Assembly (NCBI GenBank): GCA_947374505.1
Contig: CANCCE010000032.1
Span: forward strand, 1-17,376
DNA length: 17,376 nucleotides
Direction: 5' to 3'
DNA from: Comamonadaceae bacterium
GTDB taxonomy: Bacteria; Pseudomonadota; Gammaproteobacteria; Burkholderiales; Burkholderiaceae_C
Part shown: piece by piece, positions 1 to 6,051 of the stretch
Layout: each line of letters starts with the position of its first letter
Position numbering within the stretch: the stretch's first letter is position 1
Program-made: the position numbers and the translations under genes
The notes under the pieces: generated by a model
Seen by the model: the letters and a program-made list of their open reading frames with translations, nothing else
Told to the model about the DNA's origin: nothing
Database searches by the model: none

Positions 1-120
1 GCCCATGACGATGACGGTCAGCCAGTCTTCAATCTTCAAGGGGATGACCGTGACTTCGTCCTGATCGGCAGGGTTTGTCACTTGGCCGGGTGGCTTGGTT
101 GTTTCAGAGAGCAGTGACAT
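1..120 (-). CDS. Partial N-terminus, probable TRAP transporter small permease (DctQ-like)
   Basis: Only the first 40 codons are in the window; the rest runs off the left edge. Reading the minus strand from an ATG at 118-120 gives an acidic, proline-containing cytosolic N-terminus, then PLKIEDWLTVIVMG, which looks like the start of a first transmembrane helix. An E-D-W-L motif just before the first helix is typical, from memory, of DctQ subunits of TRAP carboxylate transporters, which sit in the inner membrane with the large DctM permease and a periplasmic binding protein. Too little is visible to exclude another small membrane protein. No clear Shine-Dalgarno sequence precedes the ATG. It is on the same strand as the phosphatase gene to its right, separated by 158 bp. 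Confidence 0.5.
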   Translation of the reverse strand, partial: MSLLSETTKPPGQVTNPADQDEVTVIPLKIEDWLTVIVMG

Positions 121-278
121 AGGTAAAGGCGTAGAGCGTGGAGATTAGCGGCGCAGCTATAGCTCCGCAATTAGGGCTTACCTTGTGTGGTGGAGACGTT
201 GACTCCCGCGGCATCTGGCGCTTTCAAGGTGTCGGCATTGTAGGACGGCCGATTTGTCCATCCCGCCCTAACCTGGTC
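121..278. other. Intergenic gap with an interrupted inverted repeat
   Basis: This is a 158-bp space between the HAD phosphatase stop and the start of the partial membrane-protein gene. The perfect 10-bp palindrome AGCTATAGCT lies at 155-164. After one mismatched base on each side it is extended by GCG/CGC, giving an imperfect 18-bp inverted repeat at 151-168. It lies about 31-48 bp upstream of the ATG at 120, a plausible place for an operator. I see no T-run that would make a terminator, and no coding frame I believe. Confidence 0.3.
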
Positions 279-938
279 TTAGACGAGATCTGCCAGCGCA
301 CGCATGTCCGTGAAGATGGCGTTCGCACCCGCGGCGCGCAAGGCATTTGGTGCGTCATGCCCGGCCTCGGCCGGGCTGTAGCCAAACACCGTGGCACCCG
401 CTGCCACACCAGCCGCCACACCCGTGACCGTGTCTTCCACCACGGCGCAGCGTCTAGGGTCGACGCCCAAGGCCGCCGCTGCCGCCAGATAAACATCGGG
501 AGCGGGCTTGGAACGCGGCATCTCGTGGCCGCTGAAGATGAAGTCCTTGAAATAGGGCATCAGGCCGCACTTGTCCAACTGCAACTCAACCTTGAAGCGG
601 TCGGCGCCCGAGGCACAGGCAATCAGCCCGCCGTACAAAGCGTGGATTTTTGCCACGGCGGCAACCGCATTGGGGATGGCTTGCAGGCCCGCCACCAAGC
701 CAAGGTTGCGCCGCTCCCGAAAGCGCAACATCCAGTCTTCGGTCATGGGCTGTCCGGTGCGCGTCTCGATCAAGACCCGCTCGTCTTTGACAGCTTTGCC
801 AATGAAGATGCGCATGCATTCAGCCGGGGTGAGTGCCCAGCCGGACTCTTCCAGCATGTCGCGCAACACGCCATTGGTGATGGACTCGCTGTCAACCAAC
901 ACGCCATCGCAATCAAATAAAACCGCTTGAAAATTCAT
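279..938 (-). CDS. HAD-superfamily phosphatase (beta-phosphoglucomutase/Gph-like)
   Basis: A 219-residue haloacid dehalogenase-type hydrolase. All four motifs are present: motif I FDCDGVLVDSE with nucleophile D9 and acid/base D11; motif II ending in S110 (ACASG); motif III K144 (RSKPAPD); and motif IV VVEDTVTG with E168-D169 for magnesium. The insert after motif I matches the helical cap of subfamily IA enzymes such as phosphoglycolate phosphatase and beta-phosphoglucomutase. The substrate cannot be named from sequence; a sugar phosphate or phosphoglycolate is likely. The ATG at 936-938 sits directly before the usual hydrophobic strand, so the start is reasonable, although no strong ribosome site is seen. 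It is downstream of the YchJ gene by 69 bp on the same strand. Confidence 0.85.
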   Translation of the reverse strand: MNFQAVLFDCDGVLVDSESITNGVLRDMLEESGWALTPAECMRIFIGKAVKDERVLIETRTGQPMTEDWMLRFRERRNLGLVAGLQAIPNAVAAVAKIHALYGGLIACASGADRFKVELQLDKCGLMPYFKDFIFSGHEMPRSKPAPDVYLAAAAALGVDPRRCAVVEDTVTGVAAGVAAGATVFGYSPAEAGHDAPNALRAAGANAIFTDMRALADLV

Positions 939-1007
939 CTGCAGATGATAAGGGGCAGAGGCTATACAAGAGAAATGCAGAGGAATCGACTCAATCGCGC
1001 AGCCGCG

Positions 1008-1424
1008 TTATGTCGAATCCCCGTCAACATAAAGCCAACGCCCGTCTTCGCGCACAAAGCGGCTTTTTTCATGCAACCGCGTGGCCTTGCCGCCCGACCG
1101 GTAGCGCGCCACAAATTCGACTTCCGCGGTGTCAGGGCCAGTGACTTGATGGCGCCTAACTTCCAGCCCCAGCCAACGCACATCAGGTTCGAAATCCAAC
1201 GCGTCGGGTCGCGTGCTGGTATGCCATGTGGCGCGCAGGTAGTCGGCCTGTTGCAAGACAAAGGCGCTATAGCGGGAACGCATCAACGCCTCGGCGTCGG
1301 GCGCTGGCGATTCAAGCCAATGATCTAGATAGCGGCCGCAGCAAGTGGCCAAGGTTAAAGGTCGGCGGGGACCGGTTCCTTGATTGGTGTCGCGGCCGCA
1401 GGGGCAAGGATCAGCAGCGAGCAC
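1008..1424 (-). CDS. YchJ-family (UPF0225) protein with N-terminal SEC-C-like cysteines
   Basis: A 138-residue protein of the YchJ family. The N-terminus has PCPCG (C7, C9) and later CCGRY (C28-C29), a split version of the zinc-binding SEC-C motif. The family core follows: ALMRSRYSAFVLQQADYLRATW, then VEFVARYRSGG, SRFVREDGRWLYVDG. Unlike E. coli YchJ, which carries a second SEC-C motif at its C-terminus, this one stops at VDGDST. The spacing between its two cysteine pairs is also longer than usual. The function of the family is not established; a metal-binding adaptor role is only an inference. The start is a GTG at 1422-1424, six bases after the rhodanese stop, which suggests translational coupling. 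Confidence 0.8.
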   Translation of the reverse strand: MLAADPCPCGRDTNQGTGPRRPLTLATCCGRYLDHWLESPAPDAEALMRSRYSAFVLQQADYLRATWHTSTRPDALDFEPDVRWLGLEVRRHQVTGPDTAEVEFVARYRSGGKATRLHEKSRFVREDGRWLYVDGDST

Positions 1425-1430
1425 GGAGCA

Positions 1431-1862
1431 TCAAGCCTTGGCCGGTGGCCGACTGGCGGCTTTGTGCTCTTCAAGCGTCTGCACCGGTGCGCCTTGTTGT
1501 GCCCAGTCGGCAAAGCCGCCGTCGATGTGCGCGACGTTGGTCATGCCCATGTCTTGCAAGGCCTTGGTGGCCAGCGCGCTGCGCCAGCCGGCACCGCAAA
1601 ACAACACGAACTCGCGCGACTCGTCGCCAAAAACCGGCTTGAAATACGGCGAGTCCGGGTCCACCCAAAACTCCAACATGCCGCGCGGCGCGAGCAGTGC
1701 GCCCGGCAGCGTGCCGCCACGCTCGAGTTCGCGCGGGTCACGGATGTCAACAATTTGCAGTTTCGGGTCGCCCAATCGTTCGCGAATTTGGGCCACGCTG
1801 TAGGTGGTGACTTCGGCCATGGCCTCGTCAACCAGTGAGCGAAATCCTTTGGTGATGGCCAT
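1431..1862 (-). CDS. Rhodanese-like domain protein (single-domain sulfurtransferase)
   Basis: A 143-residue single-domain rhodanese. The strand-helix signature QIVDIRDPRELERGGTLPGA (residues 37-55) and the active-site loop C89-G-A-G-W-R94 (the CxxxxR sulfur-carrying loop) are both intact, followed by the conserved AHIDGGFADW near residues 114-123. The protein probably carries a persulfide on C89; the donor and acceptor are unknown. There is no signal peptide, so it should be cytosolic. A good ribosome site, GAGGAAA, precedes the ATG at 1860-1862. It lies 30 bp downstream of the thiolase gene and 6 bp upstream of the YchJ gene, so it is probably co-transcribed with the leucine-degradation genes, although nothing shows a role in that pathway. 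Confidence 0.9.
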   Translation of the reverse strand: MAITKGFRSLVDEAMAEVTTYSVAQIRERLGDPKLQIVDIRDPRELERGGTLPGALLAPRGMLEFWVDPDSPYFKPVFGDESREFVLFCGAGWRSALATKALQDMGMTNVAHIDGGFADWAQQGAPVQTLEEHKAASRPPAKA

Positions 1863-1892
1863 GACTTTTCCTCGTTAATCTGGTTAATCGGG

Positions 1893-3074
1893 TTACAGCA
1901 ATTCGATGGCGAGGGCTGTGCCTTCGCCACCGCCAATGCACAAAGTCGCCACGCCTTTTTTCAGGCCGCGGGCTTTCAGGGCATACAGCAAGGTGACGAT
2001 GATGCGGGCGCCGCTGGCACCGATCGGGTGACCCAAGGCACACGCACCGCCGTTGACGTTGACGATGTCGTGGCTGATGCCTAGCTCCTTCATGGCCGCC
2101 ATCGGCACCACCGCAAAGGCTTCGTTGATCTCCCACAGGTCGACATCACGCACCTGCCAGCCGATTTTTTTCAGCAACTTTTGCACGGCGCCCACCGGTG
2201 CGGTGGTGAACCACTCGGGCGCTTGGGCAAAGGTGGCGTGGCCGACGATGTGGGCGATCGGCGTCGCGCCCAAGGTCTTGGCGGTGGAGGCGCGTGTCAG
2301 CACCAGCGCAGCCGCACCATCATTGATGGACGAGCTGGATGCCGCGGTGATGGTGCCGTCTTTTTTGAAGGCCGGGCGCAGTGACGACATTTTTTCTAAC
2401 TTGACCTTGCCAGGGCCTTCGTCGATGGCAATGACGGTGTCTCCGGCGCGGCCTTTCACCTTCACCGGCGTGATCTCGGCTTGAAAAGCACCAGACTCAA
2501 TCGCCGCCCGGGCGCGCTGCACGCTGGCTGTTGCAAAAGCGTCTTGTGCTTCCCGCGTGAACTGGTATTTGTCGGCGCACTGCTCGCCAAACGTGCCCAT
2601 GGCGCGGCCGGGTTCGTAGGCGTCTTCGAGACCGTCGAGCATCATGTGGTCATAAATACGGTCATGGCCGATGCGAATACCGCTGCGGCCTTTCAGCAAC
2701 AGATGCGGTGCGTTGGTCATGCTTTCCATGCCGCCAGAGACCATCACGTCACGGCTGCCGGCGATCAACTGGTCGTTGGCGAGCAAGGTGGCTTCCATGC
2801 CCGAACCGCACATCTTGGACAAGGTCACTGCGCCGGTGCTGGCCGGCAAGCCACCCTTGAAACCGGCTTGCCGCGCAGGCGCTTGGCCCTGACCGGCCAT
2901 CAGACAATTGCCGAACAGAACTTCATCAACGATCGCTGGCGAAATGCCGGCGCGCTCAATCGCCGCCTTGATCGCGGCACCGCCTAAATCGTGCGCCGCC
3001 AAACCGGCGAAGTCGCCTTGAAAGCCGCCCATGGGGGTGCGTGCGGCACCGAGAATGACGATGGAATCAGACAT
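1893..3074 (-). CDS. atoB: Acetyl-CoA C-acetyltransferase (thiolase II)
   Basis: A 393-residue biosynthetic-type thiolase that interconverts acetoacetyl-CoA plus CoA with two acetyl-CoA. The catalytic set is complete: nucleophilic C89 in SKMCGSGM, H349 in ALGHPIGASG and C379 in LCIGGGEG. These positions almost match those of the well-studied Zoogloea enzyme. The NEAFA motif is also present. In this context it most likely cleaves acetoacetyl-CoA from the last steps of leucine breakdown, although it could equally feed polyhydroxybutyrate synthesis. The start is secure: ATG at 3072-3074 with GAAGGAAA just upstream. It sits 22 bp after the carbonic anhydrase stop, inside the tight minus-strand operon. 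Confidence 0.93.
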   Translation of the reverse strand: MSDSIVILGAARTPMGGFQGDFAGLAAHDLGGAAIKAAIERAGISPAIVDEVLFGNCLMAGQGQAPARQAGFKGGLPASTGAVTLSKMCGSGMEATLLANDQLIAGSRDVMVSGGMESMTNAPHLLLKGRSGIRIGHDRIYDHMMLDGLEDAYEPGRAMGTFGEQCADKYQFTREAQDAFATASVQRARAAIESGAFQAEITPVKVKGRAGDTVIAIDEGPGKVKLEKMSSLRPAFKKDGTITAASSSSINDGAAALVLTRASTAKTLGATPIAHIVGHATFAQAPEWFTTAPVGAVQKLLKKIGWQVRDVDLWEINEAFAVVPMAAMKELGISHDIVNVNGGACALGHPIGASGARIIVTLLYALKARGLKKGVATLCIGGGEGTALAIELL

Positions 3075-3096
3075 GTATTTCCTTCAATAAATTGAT

Positions 3097-3753
3097 TTAT
3101 CGCGTTGCCTTGGCCACACGATCAATGGCAGCCCGGTACATGGGTTCCAACACGTTGTTGCCCGTGACAGTGACACGCATGTCCTGCAACAAGCCATCAT
3201 GAATGCCATAAACCCAGCCGTGGAGGGAGACGTTTTGCCCGCGCAGCCAGGCATCTTGCAACACGGTGCTCTGCGCGACGTTGATGACTTGCTCAATCAC
3301 ATTGAGTTCCACCAGCGCGTCACAGCGATGCTCTTCCGCAATCCCATTGATCAGTGCCTGGTGGCGGTCCCGCACATCCTGGATGTGGCGCAACCAGTTG
3401 TCGGCCAAACCAATCCGTGCACCTTCGAGCGCCGCTCGAACGCCGGAGCACCCGTAGTGACCGACCACCATCACATGTTCGACCTTCAATCGCTCAACGG
3501 CAAACTGGATGGTCGACAACGCATTAAGGTCTGAATGCACCACCACATTGGCCACGTTGCGATGGACGAACACCTCACCAGGCTCAAGGCCGGTGATTTG
3601 ATTCGCCGGCACGCGGCTGTCCGAGCAGCCAATCCACATGTACTTGGGAGTTTGCTGTTGAACCAAGCTGGTGAAAAAGTCCGGGCGCTCCGCTTCCATC
3701 TGCGCGGCCCAGGCACGGTTGTGGGCGAAAAGATCTGTGATCGAGGTTGTCAT
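3097..3753 (-). CDS. can: Beta-class carbonic anhydrase
   Basis: A 218-residue beta-carbonic anhydrase converting CO2 and bicarbonate in the cytosol. The zinc ligands are C43 (in IGCSDSRVPA), H99 and C102 (in GHYGCSGV), and the D45-R47 dyad is present. The length and the C-terminal LHGWVYGIHDGLL stretch match the E. coli Can/Synechocystis branch. The gene lies between isovaleryl-CoA dehydrogenase (37 bp upstream) and the thiolase (22 bp downstream). It may therefore supply bicarbonate to the biotin-dependent 3-methylcrotonyl-CoA carboxylase of the same pathway. That is an inference, since the carboxylase genes are outside the window. It could also be the general cellular enzyme that happens to be in this operon. 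Confidence 0.95.
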   Translation of the reverse strand: MTTSITDLFAHNRAWAAQMEAERPDFFTSLVQQQTPKYMWIGCSDSRVPANQITGLEPGEVFVHRNVANVVVHSDLNALSTIQFAVERLKVEHVMVVGHYGCSGVRAALEGARIGLADNWLRHIQDVRDRHQALINGIAEEHRCDALVELNVIEQVINVAQSTVLQDAWLRGQNVSLHGWVYGIHDGLLQDMRVTVTGNNVLEPMYRAAIDRVAKATR

Positions 3754-3790
3754 GGAATCTATCTTAGTCAGTTGGCATGAATGCAGGATC

Positions 3791-4969
3791 TCAGCAGGTT
3801 TCTGAGAACAGCTCTCGGCCGATCAGCATGCGGCGAATTTCACTGGTGCCAGCGCCGATTTCGTAGAGCTTGGCATCGCGCCACAAACGTCCCAGCGGGT
3901 AGTCGTTGATATAGCCATTGCCGCCAAAAATCTGCACGCCTTCGCCGGCCATCCAGGTGGCTTTTTCAGCACACCACAAAATGACCGAGGCGCAGTCCTT
4001 GCGCACTTGCCGCACATGTTCAACACCCAGCAGGTCGAGGTTTTTGGCCACGGTGTAAGCAAATGAGCGCCCAGCCTGCAGCACCGTGTACATGTCTGCG
4101 ACCTTGCCTTGAATCAACTGAAACTCGCCAATGCTTTGGCCGAATTGCTTGCGGTCATGGATGTAGGGAATGACGCTGTCCATGACGGATTGCATGATGC
4201 CGAGTGGCCCGCCGGTGAGCACGGCGCGTTCGTAATCCAAGCCACTCATCAACACTTTAGCGCCGTTGTTCAAGCCGCCCAAAATATTCTGTGCCGGCAC
4301 TTCGACGTTGTTGAAAACGAGTTCGCCGGTGTGACTGCCGCGCATGCCGAGCTTGTCAAGCTTTTGCGCGACGGAAAATCCGGGCATGTTTTTTTCGATC
4401 AGAAAAGCGGAAACACCACGCGCACCCAACTCAGGCACGGTCTTGGCGTAGACCACCAAGGTGTCGGCGTCCGGCCCGTTGGTGATCCACATTTTGCTGC
4501 CATTGAGCAGGTAGTAGCCGCCCTTGTCTTCAGCCTTCAGCTTCATGCTGATGACATCAGAACCGGCACCCGGCTCGCTCATGGCCAGTGCGCCCACGTG
4601 CTCACCACTGATGAGTTTTGGCAGGTATTTTTGGCGCTGCTCTGGCGTGCCATTGCGTTTGATCTGGTTCACGCACAAATTGCTGTGGGCGCCGTAGCTC
4701 AAGCCCACCGAAGCCGAGGCGCGCGAGATTTCCTCCATGGCGATCATGTGGGCGAGGTAACCCATGTTGGCGCCACCGAATTCTTCACCCACTGTGATGC
4801 CGAGCACGCCCAAGTCCCCCATCTTGCGCCACAGGTCCATGGGGAACTGGTCGTCTCGGTCGATCTCCGACGCCCGTGGTGCGATCTCTGCTTGCGCAAA
4901 TTCGCGCACGGCATCGCGCAACGCGTCTATATCGTCACCGAGCTGAAAGTTGAGTCCTGGCATGCTCAT
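3791..4969 (-). CDS. liuA: Isovaleryl-CoA dehydrogenase
   Basis: A 392-residue FAD-dependent acyl-CoA dehydrogenase oxidising isovaleryl-CoA to 3-methylcrotonyl-CoA in leucine degradation. The family motifs ALAMSEPGAGSD (127-138) and the C-terminal QIFGGNGYINDYPLGRLWRDAK are present. The catalytic base E247 lies within LDYERAVLTGGPLGIMQ. That placement of glutamate on the mid-protein helix, not near the C-terminus as in short- and medium-chain enzymes, is the hallmark of isovaleryl-CoA dehydrogenase. Electrons would pass to electron-transfer flavoprotein. The ATG at 4967-4969 is preceded by AAGGA at a good distance and favoured over a second ATG two codons on. It is 26 bp downstream of the thioesterase gene. 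Confidence 0.95.
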   Translation of the reverse strand: MSMPGLNFQLGDDIDALRDAVREFAQAEIAPRASEIDRDDQFPMDLWRKMGDLGVLGITVGEEFGGANMGYLAHMIAMEEISRASASVGLSYGAHSNLCVNQIKRNGTPEQRQKYLPKLISGEHVGALAMSEPGAGSDVISMKLKAEDKGGYYLLNGSKMWITNGPDADTLVVYAKTVPELGARGVSAFLIEKNMPGFSVAQKLDKLGMRGSHTGELVFNNVEVPAQNILGGLNNGAKVLMSGLDYERAVLTGGPLGIMQSVMDSVIPYIHDRKQFGQSIGEFQLIQGKVADMYTVLQAGRSFAYTVAKNLDLLGVEHVRQVRKDCASVILWCAEKATWMAGEGVQIFGGNGYINDYPLGRLWRDAKLYEIGAGTSEIRRMLIGRELFSETC

Positions 4970-4995
4970 GGCGGGTCCTTGAAGTTTGAAATGGG

Positions 4996-5454
4996 TCAGT
5001 ACGACTGCGGTACCGGCATCAGCGTTTGTTGCATCACTGCACAGTCGGTCACCTTGCCATCCGCCGCCACGTGTTTGACGTCAGCGACGGTGATGATGAG
5101 GCGTTTTCCACTCTTGATCACCCGGCCGACAGCGCGCAATTCACCGCCTTGAAACGCCGCCAAAAAATTAATTTTGTATTCGACAGTGGTGACTTCCATC
5201 CCTGCAGGCGCCACAGTCAGACCCGCATAGCCGGCAGCAATGTCTGCCAATGCACCCATCGCGCCGCCATGAAAGCCGCCTTGCTGCTGGGTCACCTTGT
5301 CCGAGTACGGCAGTGTCACTTCACACAAGCCATGCTCGACGCGCAACAGGCGTGCGCCCCAATGCTGCATCAAACCTTGACGCACAAAGCTGGCTTCGAT
5401 CCGCTCGAACAGTTCGACGGGGCTTGGGATTTGGGGGCTGTTTGCAACGGTCAT
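4996..5454 (-). CDS. PaaI-family hotdog thioesterase
   Basis: A 152-residue single-hotdog protein of the PaaI/YbgC-like acyl-CoA thioesterase group. The signature GGFHGGAMGALAD at 59-71 holds the HGG loop and D71 in the usual catalytic acid position, followed by AAGYAGL. The C-terminal strands VEYKINFLAAF and LRAVGRVIKSGKRL are typical. It likely hydrolyses an acyl-CoA to free CoA. As the first structural gene after the operator at 5478-5499, and directly before isovaleryl-CoA dehydrogenase, it may relieve build-up of a branched acyl-CoA intermediate; the substrate is not visible in the sequence. ATG is at 5452-5454, with no clear ribosome site before it. Confidence 0.85.
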   Translation of the reverse strand: MTVANSPQIPSPVELFERIEASFVRQGLMQHWGARLLRVEHGLCEVTLPYSDKVTQQQGGFHGGAMGALADIAAGYAGLTVAPAGMEVTTVEYKINFLAAFQGGELRAVGRVIKSGKRLIITVADVKHVAADGKVTDCAVMQQTLMPVPQSY

Positions 5455-5477
5455 ATGCGATGGCTGTTAAGTTGACG

Positions 5478-5499
5478 TTGACGTTGACGTCAACGTCAA
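5478..5499. promoter_or_regulatory. Perfect 22-bp palindrome, probable LiuR operator upstream of the thioesterase-liuA operon
   Basis: The half-site TTGACGTTGAC is followed directly by its exact reverse complement. One further TTGACG copy stands immediately to the left (5472-5477), so TTGACG occurs three times in tandem at 5472-5489. The palindrome centre is about 34 bp upstream of the thioesterase ATG and lies in the 64-bp gap after the regulator gene. It shares its design with the site at 6000-6021. MerR-family LiuR proteins are known from comparative genomics to bind ACGT-containing palindromes upstream of leucine-degradation genes; assignment to this LiuR is an inference from position and repetition. 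Confidence 0.8.
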
Positions 5500-5518
5500 T
5501 TATGACTGCTGTGAGCTC

Positions 5519-5917
5519 TCAGCCCGATTTCTTGGCCGCTTTTGCCAGCAGCGATCGGGCTTCTTTTTCATGCCCCTTGATCTCTTCAAGATTGGCCTGA
5601 AGGTCTGCCATTTGCTCTTCCAAGCGTTGTCGGTGCCCATCCAGAACGATTAGAAATTTTTTCATCTGCGGCACGGTGTCACGCGGACTGTCGTAAGAGT
5701 CAATGATGTCTTTGGCCTCACTCAAGCTCAGGCCTAGACGTTTGGCCCGTAGCGTGAGCTTGAGGCGGGTGCGGTCGCGGGCCGTGTAGATCCGGTTGCG
5801 TCCGCCGGGTCCTTCGCGCTGAGGTTGCAGCAAGCCCATGTCTTCGTAAAAACGCATGGCCCGGGTCGTCAGGTCAAACTCTTTGGCAAGGTCGCCGATG
5901 GTGTAAGTCGTGGCCAT
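5519..5917 (-). CDS. liuR: MerR-family regulator, LiuR type (leucine/isovalerate utilization)
   Basis: A 132-residue MerR-family transcription factor. The N-terminal winged helix-turn-helix reads TIGDLAKEFDLTTRAMRFYED, then GLLQPQREG and the wing RNRIYTARDRTRLKLTLRAKRLGLSLSEAKDII. A coiled-coil dimerisation helix (about residues 85-122) and a lysine-rich tail follow. There is no cysteine for metal sensing, so a small-molecule or CoA-ester signal is more likely. The TTRAMRFYED...RDRTRLKLTLRAKRLG pattern and the adjacent isovaleryl-CoA dehydrogenase identify the LiuR branch. The gene is flanked by two matching 22-bp palindromes, one on each side, so it probably controls its own gene, the operon downstream and the divergent hydrolase. 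The ATG is at 5915-5917. CCCCTTTGGGG sits just upstream (5931-5941). Confidence 0.88.
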   Translation of the reverse strand: MATTYTIGDLAKEFDLTTRAMRFYEDMGLLQPQREGPGGRNRIYTARDRTRLKLTLRAKRLGLSLSEAKDIIDSYDSPRDTVPQMKKFLIVLDGHRQRLEEQMADLQANLEEIKGHEKEARSLLAKAAKKSG

Positions 5918-5999
5918 GGTGCAGGCAAAGCCCCTTTGGGGATGGTGTTGGGTGGGGAGATGTCACGCTCACGCTAATGCATCTCTACAATTCGCTGCA

Positions 6000-6021
6000 T
6001 TGACGTTAACGTTAACGTCAA
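6000..6021. promoter_or_regulatory. Perfect 22-bp palindrome, probable LiuR operator in the divergent liuR/hydrolase gap
   Basis: The half-site TTGACGTTAAC is followed by its exact reverse complement. It differs from the 5478-5499 half-site at one base (A for G at position 9). The site lies 31 bp before the plus-strand hydrolase ATG (6052) and 83 bp before the regulator ATG (5917). On the plus strand its first six bases, TTGACG, could act as a -35 element with TCAAAT at 6024-6029 as a weak -10 after an 18-bp spacer, a long spacing of the kind MerR activators use. The promoter part is tentative. Confidence 0.8.
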
Positions 6022-6051
6022 CCTCAAATGTAGCGCACCGTCAGGCCCCTC

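Noticed and set aside
138..920. A 260-codon open frame on the plus strand
   Set aside because: It is antisense to the HAD phosphatase, whose catalytic motifs are complete; the plus-strand product shows no recognisable domain and reads like a reverse shadow.
2053..2064. TTGACGTTGACG inside the thiolase gene, like a LiuR half-site
   Set aside because: The other half of the palindrome is missing and the bases are explained by the conserved IVNVNGG codons of the thiolase.
4109..5152. A 347-codon open frame on the plus strand
   Set aside because: It runs opposite isovaleryl-CoA dehydrogenase and the thioesterase, both with intact motifs; its histidine- and alanine-rich product is what a GC-rich antisense frame gives.
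5957..5985. GAGATG/CATCTC inverted repeat and TCACGCTCACGCT in the liuR upstream gap as a third operator
   Set aside because: The repeat is only six bases with a 17-base loop and does not resemble the TTGACGTT half-sites.
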